Shown: positions 1-8,170 of the stretch, in pieces
Layout of the letters: the number at the start of each line of letters is the position of its first letter
Numbering within the stretch: the stretch's first letter is position 1
Source: Latescibacteria bacterium UBA6620
GTDB taxonomy: Bacteria > Latescibacterota > UBA2968
NCBI GenBank assembly: GCA_002433075.1
Contig: DJHM01000018.1
Span: 1-64,000, forward strand
DNA: 64,000 nt
Direction: 5' to 3'
Notes under the pieces: generated by a model
What the model was told of the DNA's origin: nothing
Database searches by the model: none
The model's input: the letters and a program-made list of their open reading frames with translations, nothing else
Made by a program: the position numbers and the translations under genes

Positions 1-1
1 C

Positions 2-167
2 CGCGCGTGTTTGGCAATCGAGGTAGCTCGCAAACAGACATCCTGGGACGTGCTCAGGACGCTGGCCAGACTGATGCTCAGACACGGCATACCGCGTATA
101 CATCCGGTCGGATAACGGCCCTGAGTTCGTGGACAGAGCCGTCCGTAATCTGCGAGTGGATACATAA
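2..167 (+). pseudogene. IS3-type transposase (integrase core) remnant
   Basis: A fragment of a DDE integrase-core transposase of the IS3 OrfB type is readable in two frames. Frame 2 (from base 2 to about 97) gives CLAIEVARKQTSWDVL and RLMLRHGIPR. From base 99, frame 3 continues with YIRSDNGPEF, the signature around the second catalytic Asp, then VDRAVRNLRVDT and a stop at 165-167. Both the frame change and the truncation show it is dead. It lies directly before a damaged histidine kinase, so insertion and later decay may have removed that gene's N-terminus. Only the family is certain; the exact IS group cannot be named. Confidence 0.75.
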
Positions 168-204
168 CTGGGGGCAGGTCACATCGGGTCGCGAGTCGTT
201 CGCA

Positions 205-935
205 GAAGATGAGGTCGCGACACTGTGTGAATTCGCTGACTCCGGCGCCCTCGGTTACGCGCGCTATCTCGACATCCGTGAGATTCAAGAACATACCGAG
301 CGGAAGATCGCGTTCCTCGCGTCGATGTTCCACGAGTTGCGCACCCCGATGAACGCGATCAAAGGCTTCACCGATCTCGTGCTGCGACGCGATCAGGCGA
401 TGGAAGATCGGAGTCGGGAGAACCTGCAGAATGTGACGAAGGCCTCCGATCATCTACTGGGGATGATCAACGACCTGCTCGATCTGTCGAAAATCGAAGC
501 GGGGCGGATGGAGGTAACCCCTGAACGTTTTGACGTGAAGGAATTGATCGAATCCAATGCCATCAAGTTCACGGAAGACGGTGAGGTTGTCGTGCGTGCG
601 AATCGTGCGCCCCCCGATACATTCCGGTCTCCGACCCGGACACTCGGTGACACGGTGACAGCACGCGAAGACTCCGCCGACCGCCTGCTGCCGACAGTCT
701 TCTGATTTCCACCTCCGACACCGGAAAAGGCATCCCTGCTGACGAACTTCCCACGATCTTCGACGAGTACCGCCAGCCCGAAGGTTCCGACAGCCAAGTG
801 CAGAAGGGAACCGGGCTGGGTCTCTCGATTACTCGAAAGTTCGCAGAGCTTCTGGGCGGCTCGATCGCTGTGGAAAGTGAAGAGAACAAGGGCTCGACCT
901 TCACGATTACCATCCCGATGGAATTCAAAGAGTGA
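205..935 (+). pseudogene. Sensor histidine kinase remnant (HisKA + HATPase)
   Basis: The HisKA dimerisation box is clear: FLASMFHELRTPMNAIKGF at about 310-366, with the phospho-His in HELRTP, followed by LLDLSKIEAG. After FDVKELIES the reading jumps straight to NAIKFTEDGEV, the N-box end of the HATPase domain, so roughly 35-40 residues are missing. Beyond about 620 the frame is lost. Frame 3 from 693 recovers the G boxes (SDTGKGIP, then KGTGLGLSITRKFAELLGG) and ends in TGA at 933-935. Deletion plus frameshift make this a pseudogene. The text before about 205 matches the neighbouring transposase remnant, not a sensor domain. Confidence 0.8.
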
Positions 936-1125
936 CCATCAAAGATCCATCGCCGAATAACGAGGGCTCCCCTCGAAAGTGTCGACGGGTGAACACTCAC
1001 GATTCCCCTTGGGAGATTCCTCGGGGTGATTCGTTGACCGTTCTCTCTCCCGCTATCCTGCCTGTCCTGAGTAGCGACCCCGGCTCGCGTATTGAAGGGC
1101 TCTCCCCGTCACCCGCTCAGATTCA

Positions 1126-2388
1126 GTGACCGACCCTTCATTGGACTCAGAGTCCCTCTCCCGGTCCGCCGGTATCTACCGAGGTTGGTACATCGCAGCG
1201 GTATCGGCCCTTTCGATCGGGGCCGTACTCGGGACGGCGCAATTCGCATTCAGCCTGTTCATCCTCCCGCTCGAGGAAGAATTCGGATGGTCGCGCACTC
1301 AGGTCAACGGGGTGCTGACCTTCGGCGTGGTCTCTGGGATTCTGGCGCCCTTCGTCGGGAATCTGATGGATCGCATCGGGGCCCGGTGGACGATGGCCGG
1401 ATCGATCGGCCTGCTTGCGATCGCGTTCATCCTGCGCTCGACAACGACAACACTCTGGCAGTTCTACCTGTTCAGCGCGCTGACCTTCGCAAGTACCCCG
1501 GGCTCGACGATGATGCCGGCTGGCAGACTGGTCAATGTCTGGTTCCCGCGTATTCGCGGCCGGATGATGGGGTTCGTCACGGCGGGCAACAACTTCGGGA
1601 GTATGATCGCGATTCCGATCGTTGCGGGGCTGATCACGATGGTCGGCTGGCGTTGGACCCACGTTGCGCTGGCGCTGGGGCTTTTCGTGTTCGTCGCATT
1701 GTCTGTGGTCGTGATTCGGGACACGGAGGAGGAGGTCAGGCGAGAGCGGAACAAGCGGTGGGCGCCGAGCGGGAGCGATTCGGATCCGCCGATGAGGAGC
1801 GACGAAGGCCTCACCGTGCAGGAAGCCACACGGACGTCCGCATTCTGGTGCCTGGTGGTCGGGATGACGTTTCAGCAGTTTGTGAGAACGGGCATCGTCA
1901 GTCAGATGGTGCCTCATCTCCAGCAGGTCGGGTTCAGCCTGGCCTCGGCGAGCGGCGCGATGATGCTGCTGGCGTTCTTCGCGATGACGAGTAAGATCAT
2001 TTTCGGCCGTCTGAGTGAGACGATCACCGCACGGTGGGCCTATGTCACCATTCTGATCTTCCAGGCTGTCGGACTTGGGGTAATGATCAGTTCAATTGCA
2101 CCTGCTATGGTCTGGGTTGGTATCGGTGTGTTCGGGCTGGGGATGGGAGGCGTCGGTGCCCTGACGCCGTTGGTGATTACGGATCTGTTCGGTTTGAAGC
2201 AGTTCGGCAGTATAATGGGTCTGGTCCAGATGCCCGTGACCATCCCGGTCATCCTGGGACCGATTATGGCCGGGATGATCTACGATTCGGCAGGCCGCTA
2301 TGACCTGATGTTCGGCATCACCATCGGCCTGCTCGTCGTTTCGATCGGGGCGTTTATCCTGGCCCGGACACCGGCCCAGCGGAACTAG
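1126..2388 (+). CDS. MFS transporter, oxalate/formate or monocarboxylate type
   Basis: A 420-residue, very hydrophobic protein with about 12 membrane segments in two six-helix halves and a charged central loop near residues 195-225 (EEEVRRERNKRW). The N-terminus has GWYIAAVSALSIGAVLG and the loop 2-3 motif GNLMDRIGARW typical of major facilitator proteins. Its overall layout resembles the oxalate:formate antiporter and monocarboxylate transporter group, which move small organic acids across the inner membrane. It starts with GTG. An aldo/keto reductase follows 63 bases later, behind a strong hairpin. The substrate cannot be read from sequence; an acidic sugar or a short carboxylate fits the neighbourhood. 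Confidence 0.85.
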   Translation: MTDPSLDSESLSRSAGIYRGWYIAAVSALSIGAVLGTAQFAFSLFILPLEEEFGWSRTQVNGVLTFGVVSGILAPFVGNLMDRIGARWTMAGSIGLLAIAFILRSTTTTLWQFYLFSALTFASTPGSTMMPAGRLVNVWFPRIRGRMMGFVTAGNNFGSMIAIPIVAGLITMVGWRWTHVALALGLFVFVALSVVVIRDTEEEVRRERNKRWAPSGSDSDPPMRSDEGLTVQEATRTSAFWCLVVGMTFQQFVRTGIVSQMVPHLQQVGFSLASASGAMMLLAFFAMTSKIIFGRLSETITARWAYVTILIFQAVGLGVMISSIAPAMVWVGIGVFGLGMGGVGALTPLVITDLFGLKQFGSIMGLVQMPVTIPVILGPIMAGMIYDSAGRYDLMFGITIGLLVVSIGAFILARTPAQRN

Positions 2389-2414
2389 ATGCAATGTTTC
2401 TCAACCCTTCGTAG

Positions 2415-2435
2415 GGTCACGGCATTGCCGTGACC
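2415..2435. repeat. Perfect 9-bp inverted repeat between MFS and AKR genes
   Basis: GGTCACGGC, loop ATT, GCCGTGACC: a 9-bp perfect stem with a three-base loop, 26 bases after the MFS stop and 16 bases before the aldo/keto reductase start. No U-tract follows on either strand. It may be an mRNA-stabilising or attenuating hairpin, or an operator. The pairing is certain; the role is not. Confidence 0.6.
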
Positions 2436-2451
2436 GTAAGAGGACCCTTCA

Positions 2452-3456
2452 ATGAAGAAACGGATTCTGGGACGCACGGGATTGGAAGTGAGCGAATTGG
2501 GCCTTGGGGGCGCGTTTGCGACACGCGGAGACGGTGGCTATGCGGGCGCTAAACAGATCGTAATAGAGGCCCTGGACCTTGGGCTGAATCTGGTCGACAC
2601 CTCGGCGGACTATGGGGATAGCGAAGCAGGACTGGGCGAGGCGATGGACGGACTGGAGAAGCCTTTTATCCTGTGCACAAAACTGGGGCCACGTGCCGGG
2701 TCCAGTGACTTCGACGCGCAGGACAAGGCGCACCTGCGATGGGTTGTGGAGGAGAGCCTGCGGCTGCTGCACCGGGAGACGATCGACATCCTGATGATCC
2801 ACGAGCCCGATCGTCCCGGCCAGCTCGACTGGTGGACGGACCTCAAGACGTTCGATGGGCCGGTCGTTGAGCTGTTGAAGGAACTGAAAGACGAAGGGAT
2901 TATCCGATTCACGGGACTGGGCGGGACGACGGCCTATGAGATTGTGCCCATTATCGCGACCGGGTTCTACGATGTCGTACTGACGGCGTTCAACTACAGT
3001 ATGTTCTGGCGCGAAGCCCAGATTGAGTTGATCCCCGAAGCGAAACGACAGAATATGGGAATTTTCCTGGCCTCACCGACGCAGCAGGGATGGCTGGCGT
3101 CCAGGTTCGATGACAGGATCGCTGACGGCCGATGGCTGAACAAGCCGCGACGGGAGCAGCTGAAGCGACTCTACGCATTGGTCGATGAGGTGGGGATTCC
3201 GATTGCCGAGATGTCGCTCCGATGGGCGCTGATGCAACCGGACATCTCGACGGTCCTGACCGGCCCACGGGATCTCGATCAGTTGAGACAGAACGTGAGG
3301 GCTGCGGAGGATGGACCGTTGCCTGCGGACATGATGGACAGAATCGACGAGATTGCGGCGATGGTGCCGTTCCGGCCGTATGAGGAGCCGTTCGGCTGTC
3401 CGTTCCTGCAAGAAGACTTCATCGAGAGGAAGCGACCGGGCCGGGCAGGGCGGTAG
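2452..3456 (+). CDS. Aldo/keto reductase
   Basis: A 334-residue NAD(P)H-dependent oxidoreductase with a TIM-barrel fold. The catalytic tetrad is visible: Asp and Tyr in NLVDTSADYGDSEAGLG, Lys in CTKLGPRAG, and His in ILMIHEPD. Members of this family reduce sugar aldehydes or oxidise sugars such as L-galactose and D-arabinose to lactones. The C-terminus ends EDFIERKRPGRAGR, rich in basic residues and lacking the usual end of bacterial sugar dehydrogenases. It probably shares a transcript with the upstream MFS transporter, so import followed by oxidation or reduction of one sugar is plausible. It converges on the next MFS gene with only 10 bases between stops. Confidence 0.88.
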   Translation: MKKRILGRTGLEVSELGLGGAFATRGDGGYAGAKQIVIEALDLGLNLVDTSADYGDSEAGLGEAMDGLEKPFILCTKLGPRAGSSDFDAQDKAHLRWVVEESLRLLHRETIDILMIHEPDRPGQLDWWTDLKTFDGPVVELLKELKDEGIIRFTGLGGTTAYEIVPIIATGFYDVVLTAFNYSMFWREAQIELIPEAKRQNMGIFLASPTQQGWLASRFDDRIADGRWLNKPRREQLKRLYALVDEVGIPIAEMSLRWALMQPDISTVLTGPRDLDQLRQNVRAAEDGPLPADMMDRIDEIAAMVPFRPYEEPFGCPFLQEDFIERKRPGRAGR

Positions 3457-3466
3457 CGACGGTTCG

Positions 3467-4714
3467 TCACGCTTCCTTGAGCGCTCTTCCGGTGACGTAG
3501 GCCCCGATCGCGACGAGTACCGCCAATCCGCCGTTCAAGCCCAGCGCCCACTGAACGCCGTAGGCGTCGCTGATCGCACCCAGTGTCAGCTGCCCGATCC
3601 AACCGAAGCCAACAGCGAACACCCAGCCTCCGACGGCACGCCCCCGCATCTCGTCCGGCACGTTCTCTTGTAACAGTCCCCACTGGAGCGCATCGAAGAT
3701 CGCCGCAGCCAGGCCGACACAGGTGATGACGGCGAAGGACAGCCAGACCTCGCTCGACGCCCCCAGCGAAAGCACGCCCAATCCATAGATTCCGGCGACA
3801 ACGATCAACATCCGCCCTTTGTGCGCGTATTCGGTGAGCGCGACCAGGGCAAGCGCACCTAACAGAGATCCGAATCCGCCCATCGCGGTGAGCGCCCCCA
3901 GACCGGATTCGTCGAGGTCGAGCCTGTTCTTTGCCACGACGGGCAGGACGGAACGAAACGAGAAACACAGGATCTCGATCAACAGCGCCAGGACAAGAAG
4001 GGAACGAACGGTTGTCAGGCGGATCAGAGTCTGAAGCCCTTCGACTGTGTCCTGGAAAACTGAATTTCGGACGGACTCGGAATCTGAGACCTTGGCCGCG
4101 ACCTGGATTCTCGAAAACCCGATTGTGGCGATGCCGAACAGCGCGGCTGCAGCCGAGAAGACGATCACGGGGCCGTGGCTCTCGAGGAGGATTCCACCGG
4201 ACAATGCCCCGACGACGCCGACCCCTCGTATTCCGACGGAATAGATCGCGATCCCGTTCATCCCCTCTCCAGGGCCGACCGTATCGGGGATCAAGGTCTG
4301 GGTAGCGGGTGTTTTGAGGGTGTTGGCACAGCCGGTGAGACCGACCAGAAGAACGACGGGCCAGACGGATTCGATCCTGTCTACGGCCACGAAGGCGAGG
4401 CCGACAGCGACCCCGCACTCGACACCGGCCGTCAGGGCGAGAAGGAACTTTCGTTGCAGACGGTCGGCCAGTGCCCCCCCGAACGGGGCGACAAGGATGC
4501 CTGGCGCTGACTGCACCGTATAGGACACCGTCGTCAGCAAAGCAGAGCCGGTCTGGTCGAGGACGAACCATCCGACGGCAAGCCGGTTCATCCAGGTCGC
4601 AAAGTTGGAGACGATCGAGGTGACCCACAGCTGCCGGAACGGTCGATGCCGGGCTGCGCGAAGGAGCCCGGTGGCAGGTGGCGATTGGGGGGTGTCTTGG
4701 GTGGATTCTGGCAA
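3467..4714 (-). CDS. MFS exporter (MFS_3, EntS-like)
   Basis: A membrane protein of about 415 residues with 10-12 helices. It opens with FRQLWVTSIVSNFATWM and AVGWFVLDQTGSALL and has the loop FGGALADRLQRKFLL, the pattern of EntS/MFS_3 exporters. The reading frame is open upstream to a TTG at 4903, but residues before LLRAARHRPF are low-complexity and polar. I chose the TTG at 4714, and the start is uncertain because no ATG or GTG lies before the first helix. The family exports siderophores or drugs; nothing here fixes a substrate. It is divergent from the PilZ/sulfatase pair. Confidence 0.75.
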   Translation of the reverse strand: MPESTQDTPQSPPATGLLRAARHRPFRQLWVTSIVSNFATWMNRLAVGWFVLDQTGSALLTTVSYTVQSAPGILVAPFGGALADRLQRKFLLALTAGVECGVAVGLAFVAVDRIESVWPVVLLVGLTGCANTLKTPATQTLIPDTVGPGEGMNGIAIYSVGIRGVGVVGALSGGILLESHGPVIVFSAAAALFGIATIGFSRIQVAAKVSDSESVRNSVFQDTVEGLQTLIRLTTVRSLLVLALLIEILCFSFRSVLPVVAKNRLDLDESGLGALTAMGGFGSLLGALALVALTEYAHKGRMLIVVAGIYGLGVLSLGASSEVWLSFAVITCVGLAAAIFDALQWGLLQENVPDEMRGRAVGGWVFAVGFGWIGQLTLGAISDAYGVQWALGLNGGLAVLVAIGAYVTGRALKEA

Positions 4715-4893
4715 GGGACTCTGACGGCCTGTCTGGCGGATCGCGTTTTCCTGGCCGTCAGCGCGTCTCGATCGTGACCAGGCGGGAGCCTTCCAAAGCG
4801 CTGTCAGTTTCTGTCTGTTTTCTGTGTGTGTCAACCGGGCAGGGCGGTCGCTTACTCCGGATGCGATTGCTCGGTCGGGCCCGAGCGTTGTAT

Positions 4894-4909
4894 CTTGGTC
4901 CAAACCAAG
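4894..4909 (+). promoter_or_regulatory. Stem-loop abutting ribosome binding site of PilZ gene
   Basis: CTTGGT, loop CCAA, ACCAAG is a perfect 6-bp inverted repeat one base ahead of AAGGAG, the ribosome binding site of the PilZ gene at 4923. It could hide the binding site in the mRNA or act as a small operator. The pairing is seen; the function is inferred. Confidence 0.4.
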
Positions 4910-4922
4910 AAAGGAGTCGTGA

Positions 4923-5207
4923 ATGGCAGAGGAAAGCGAACAAAGAAAGTCTACCCGGCTTCGGCTGGCGTTGCCGGTCGAGGCCTAGGTCGGTGGCGAA
5001 GGGGGCTTCAAACACGTTCAGATCGTGGACATCAGCCCGACCTGCATTCAGCTGTGGTGCGATCAGATCGAAGATCTGGAAGCGCATACTGGGAACGAAG
5101 AGGTGGTGGAGTTTGAGGTTCGTTTCAAGGCGAGGCAAGTCTGGAGCCAGCCGATGGAGGACAATCGCAGCTATCTGACCGGCTGGGAGATCGAAAAGGA
5201 AGGCTGA
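4923..5207 (+). pseudogene. PilZ-like domain protein with one in-frame amber stop
   Basis: ATG at 4923 with a good AAGGAG gives MAEESEQRKSTRLRLALPVE and then TAG at 4986-4988. The same frame continues without further damage: GGFKHVQIVDISPTCIQLW, then FEVRFKARQVW, SYLTGWEIE and a stop at 5205-5207. The early RxxxR cluster, the DIS box and the GWE end fit a PilZ fold, which binds cyclic-di-GMP. The usual DxSxxG reads DISPTCI, so ligand binding is doubtful. The stop overlaps the sulfatase ATG by one base, suggesting old translational coupling. It could be a fresh pseudogene, a consensus error or a read-through codon. Confidence 0.6.
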
Positions 5208-6529
5208 TGTCTCGCGAGAAACCAAACATCCTGTTCCTGTTCACCGACGACCAGCGGTTCGACACGATTCGGGCGCTCGGGAACGAGGATCTCATCACAC
5301 CCAATCTGGACCGGCTTGTCGAAGAAGGGACAACCTTCACACAGGCGAGCATAATGGGTGGCACGTCCGGTGCCGTGTGTATGCCGAGCCGGGCGATGTT
5401 GATGACCGGGCGTACGCTTTTCCACCTGGAGGGGGAAGGGCAGTCGATTCCGGAGACGCACGCGATGTTGCCCGAGATGCTTCAGGGGGAAGGCTACAAG
5501 ACATTCGGTACGGGAAAGTGGCACAACGGCCGATCGGCGTTTGCACGAGGTTTCGACTATGGAGACCGGATCTTCTTCGGAGGAATGAGCGATCACTTCA
5601 AGGTTCCGCTCAATCCGTTCGACGATACGGGAAACTATCCGGAGGACCGGATCTATCACGAAGTAAAAAGTCACTCCAGCGATCTGTTCTCGGGCGCGGT
5701 CATTGATTTCATTCGGTCGTACGATGAGCCGAATCCATTCTTCGCGTATGTGTCCTTCACGGCTCCGCACGATCCGAGAGACACGCATCCCGAGTTTCAC
5801 GCGATGTACGACCCGGAGAAAGTCGAGCTTCCCCCCAACTGCTACGACGTACATCCATTCGACAACGGAGAGCTGGAAATTCGGGATGAGATGTTGGCGC
5901 CGTTTCCCCGCACCTCCGAAGTGGTTCGAGAGCATCTTGCTGCCTACTACGCGATGATCTCCCACATCGATCGGCAGGTCGGGGAAATCCTGCGTGCGCT
6001 CGAGGAGACGGGGCAGATCGACCGAACGCTGATCGTGTTCGCGGGAGACAACGGGCTGGCCGTCGGTCAGCATGGGCTGATGGGAAAACAGAACCTCTAC
6101 GAGCACAGTGTGCGCGTCCCTCTGGTTTTCAAGGGGCCCGGAATCCCGCGTAACGAACGTCGATCCGCATACTGCTATCTGATTGATATCTTTCCGACGT
6201 TGCTCGAACTGATCGACGCGGCGATTCCCGAATCGGTGGAAGGTCTGAGTCTGGTTGGATCGATGAGAGATGGATCGGAAAGCGTGCGCGAGGGATTGCT
6301 CTACGCTTACAAAGGACTACACCGCAGCGCGAAGCAGGGCGAACACAAGCTGATTGAATATTCAGTAGACGGAGTGAGGACCACGCAGTTGTTCAACCTG
6401 GCGTCCGATCCCTGGGAGATGAAGAATCTTGCGGAAGCACCCGGGCACGAAGACCGGATCTCCCGGTTGCGGGGGGAAATGGAGCGCTGGCGGACTGAGT
6501 TGGACGACTCTACGGATTTCTGGTCGTGA
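5207..6529 (+). CDS. Sulfatase (arylsulfatase family)
   Basis: A 440-residue alkaline-phosphatase-superfamily enzyme. Metal-binding Asp residues are in NILFLFTDDQRFD. The maturation motif CMPSRAMLMTGR (C-x-P-S-R) is where Cys becomes formylglycine. GKWHNG supplies the catalytic Lys and His, and FAGDNGLAVGQHG the C-terminal metal site. It hydrolyses sulfate esters of sugars or related compounds, and activity needs a formylglycine-generating enzyme encoded elsewhere. No signal peptide is apparent, so it may act in the cytoplasm on imported substrates. The start overlaps the broken PilZ gene. The next gene converges nine bases away. Confidence 0.9.
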   Translation: MSREKPNILFLFTDDQRFDTIRALGNEDLITPNLDRLVEEGTTFTQASIMGGTSGAVCMPSRAMLMTGRTLFHLEGEGQSIPETHAMLPEMLQGEGYKTFGTGKWHNGRSAFARGFDYGDRIFFGGMSDHFKVPLNPFDDTGNYPEDRIYHEVKSHSSDLFSGAVIDFIRSYDEPNPFFAYVSFTAPHDPRDTHPEFHAMYDPEKVELPPNCYDVHPFDNGELEIRDEMLAPFPRTSEVVREHLAAYYAMISHIDRQVGEILRALEETGQIDRTLIVFAGDNGLAVGQHGLMGKQNLYEHSVRVPLVFKGPGIPRNERRSAYCYLIDIFPTLLELIDAAIPESVEGLSLVGSMRDGSESVREGLLYAYKGLHRSAKQGEHKLIEYSVDGVRTTQLFNLASDPWEMKNLAEAPGHEDRISRLRGEMERWRTELDDSTDFWS

Positions 6530-6537
6530 ACCGCGGA

Positions 6538-6909
6538 TCAGATGGGGGCGGGCTGTAACACGTCGTCCACAACGGATAGCAGGTCTTCCTGTGTGAAAGG
6601 CTTCATCAGGGTACGGGATGCGCCCACGAATTCAGCGGCTGGAAGGCGGTTGAAGCTGCCGTGAAGGCCCGTCATCGCGATGGTTCTGGCCACGGGGTCT
6701 CTATCCTTGAGATCGCGGATGGTTTAAACGCCGTCCTTTTCAGGCAGGATCAAGTCGGTGATGACGAGGTCGGGACGATTCTGCTCGAAGGTGGCGAGGC
6801 CTTGTTCGGCGTCTTCGACGACGTCGACAGTGTGTTCGGCTCTGGCGAGGATGTCGCGGACGATCTGACCGATTTCCTGATCGTCTTCGATCACAAGGAT
6901 TTGCGGCAC
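6538..6909 (-). pseudogene. CheY-like receiver protein with one in-frame ochre stop
   Basis: A GTG start gives MPQILVIEDDQEIG, then PDLVITDLILPEKDGV and TAA at 6724-6726. The same frame goes on: TIRDLKDRDPVARTIAMTG, RTLMKPFTQEDLL and VVDDVLQPAPI. All receiver landmarks are present: the acidic pair in IEDD, the phospho-Asp in ITDL, Thr in AMTG and Lys in MKPF. A complete 123-codon receiver is therefore split by one stop in the alpha3-beta4 part. Read-through or a sequencing error would give a whole single-domain response regulator; as written it is truncated. No output domain was ever present. Confidence 0.65.
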
Positions 6910-7088
6910 GGGGACCCCCTTGTGGGAGGAGAGGGAGAGGGGTCGGGTAATTTTAAATTTTACAATAAGTTGAGAAATAAATAGAACGACACCACGGCGG
7001 CGTTAGGATGGGCCCGACCCCGATCGAAGGCAACCAAATAAAACTGCGCTCAGATTTTGGCTCTGTCAACCCGGGGGCGGATGAGCAG

Positions 7089-7778
7089 CTATTCCTCGAT
7101 TGAGAAGCGGACGACCACGCTGGCGAAGATCTGAAGGGATCCGGCTTCGATGGGCGTGTCGGCTCTGGCAGACATCGCGAGCGCGCGTTCCATTCGAGGG
7201 CCGGGGGATCCACCCCGCGACAGGATTTCGACGATCGGTCCCAGTTTCTGTCCCGAAGCGCGGGCAATGACCCCGGCGTTGAGCTGGGCGGCGTTGACAG
7301 CTGCAGCGAGTGCTTCATGGCGCGCCACCTGGGGCTCGGACAGTTCGAAACCAATGCCCCCGATTCGATTGGCGCCGGCTTCGACCGCGACGTCGATCAG
7401 CGCACCGATTTCGGTGAGTCTTCGCTCGACGACCTCGACCGTATTGTCGGCGTTGAATCCGATGGTCTCAAGTGTGGGTCTGCCGCGGTCGTCGGTTCGG
7501 TATCGCGGGGACAGCCTGTAGTGACGCGTGCGCAGGTCATCCGCCCTGATCCCATGGTCTTTGAGCGCCTTCATCAGGCGGGTGGTCTGGGCTGCGTTGG
7601 CGGCGGCAGTTTCTTTCGCGGTCCTGGCCTGCGTTTCGACTCCGAAGCTGATGCGAGCCTGATCCGGTTCCCGTGACAGGGTGCCGGTGCCGAGGACTTC
7701 GATCGTGCGAGGTCGGACTTCGTCGGCGTGGGCGGGCGTCAGGATAAGCAGGGCGAGCGTCCAGAAAACTCTCATCAT
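7089..7778 (-). CDS. SIMPL-domain (DUF541) periplasmic protein
   Basis: A 229-residue protein starting at the first of two tandem ATG codons, behind TTGGAG. A signal peptide is visible (VFWTLALLILTPAHA, cleavage near residue 18-20). The mature part reads RTIEVLGTGTLSREPDQARI, the hallmark of SIMPL/DUF541 proteins, with the later NTVEVVERRLTEIGALID and a VVVRFSI end. The family includes E. coli YggE, an oxidative-stress-linked periplasmic protein of unknown biochemistry. The frame is open further upstream (to 8258) but that part is antisense to the pentapeptide gene and is not coding. Only 24 bases separate it from the divergent neighbour. Confidence 0.85.
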   Translation of the reverse strand: MMRVFWTLALLILTPAHADEVRPRTIEVLGTGTLSREPDQARISFGVETQARTAKETAAANAAQTTRLMKALKDHGIRADDLRTRHYRLSPRYRTDDRGRPTLETIGFNADNTVEVVERRLTEIGALIDVAVEAGANRIGGIGFELSEPQVARHEALAAAVNAAQLNAGVIARASGQKLGPIVEILSRGGSPGPRMERALAMSARADTPIEAGSLQIFASVVVRFSIEE

Positions 7779-7802
7779 AACGAACTCCAAGTTGGGTTTA
7801 GA

Positions 7803-8162
7803 ATGGCCGTCGCAAAACATCTTGAGATTCTGAATCGGGGCGTCAAGGAGTGGAACGCCTGGAGAGCGCAAAACGTTCGCATTCGACCGGTCCTGACCGG
7901 GGCACGACTGGACGGCCAGGACTACTCCGCCGCCAACTTTCTCAAGACAAACCTGAGCGGGGCCAATCTTTCCGGGAGTACATTCCGTGGAGCAGACCTT
8001 CGGTACACGGATTTCAGCGGCTGCGATCTCCGGAACGCCGACTTCTCCGGCGCGAACCTGATGCTGGCCGATCTTACGGGAGCCGATCTGTCCGGCGCTG
8101 TCGGGTTGAGCCTGGCTGCGATCGACGATGCAAGGACGGATGAGTCGACGGTCCTGCCCTGA
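7803..8162 (+). CDS. Pentapeptide-repeat protein
   Basis: A 119-residue cytoplasmic protein. After MAVAKHLEILNRGVKEWNAW comes a run of A(N/D)LSG-type five-residue repeats from about residue 38 to 105 (for example TNLSGANLSG, ADLRYTDFSG and NADFSGANL), which fold as a right-handed quadrilateral beta-helix. The N-terminal LNRGVKEWNAWR segment is common in such proteins. Functions range from gyrase protection to structural roles, and none can be assigned here. I chose the ATG at 7803 over an upstream in-frame start because the extension lies across the divergent SIMPL gene. Confidence 0.85.
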   Translation: MAVAKHLEILNRGVKEWNAWRAQNVRIRPVLTGARLDGQDYSAANFLKTNLSGANLSGSTFRGADLRYTDFSGCDLRNADFSGANLMLADLTGADLSGAVGLSLAAIDDARTDESTVLP

Positions 8163-8170
8163 ATCTTCGC

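Noticed and set aside
3279..4628. A 449-codon minus-strand frame rich in Arg
   Set aside because: It overlaps the MFS exporter in another frame, is almost pure Arg/Pro/Gly from high-GC codons and has no membrane or domain pattern. It is a shadow.
5171..6106. A 311-codon minus-strand frame opposite the first sulfatase
   Set aside because: It lacks any family resemblance and lies across sulfatase catalytic motifs.
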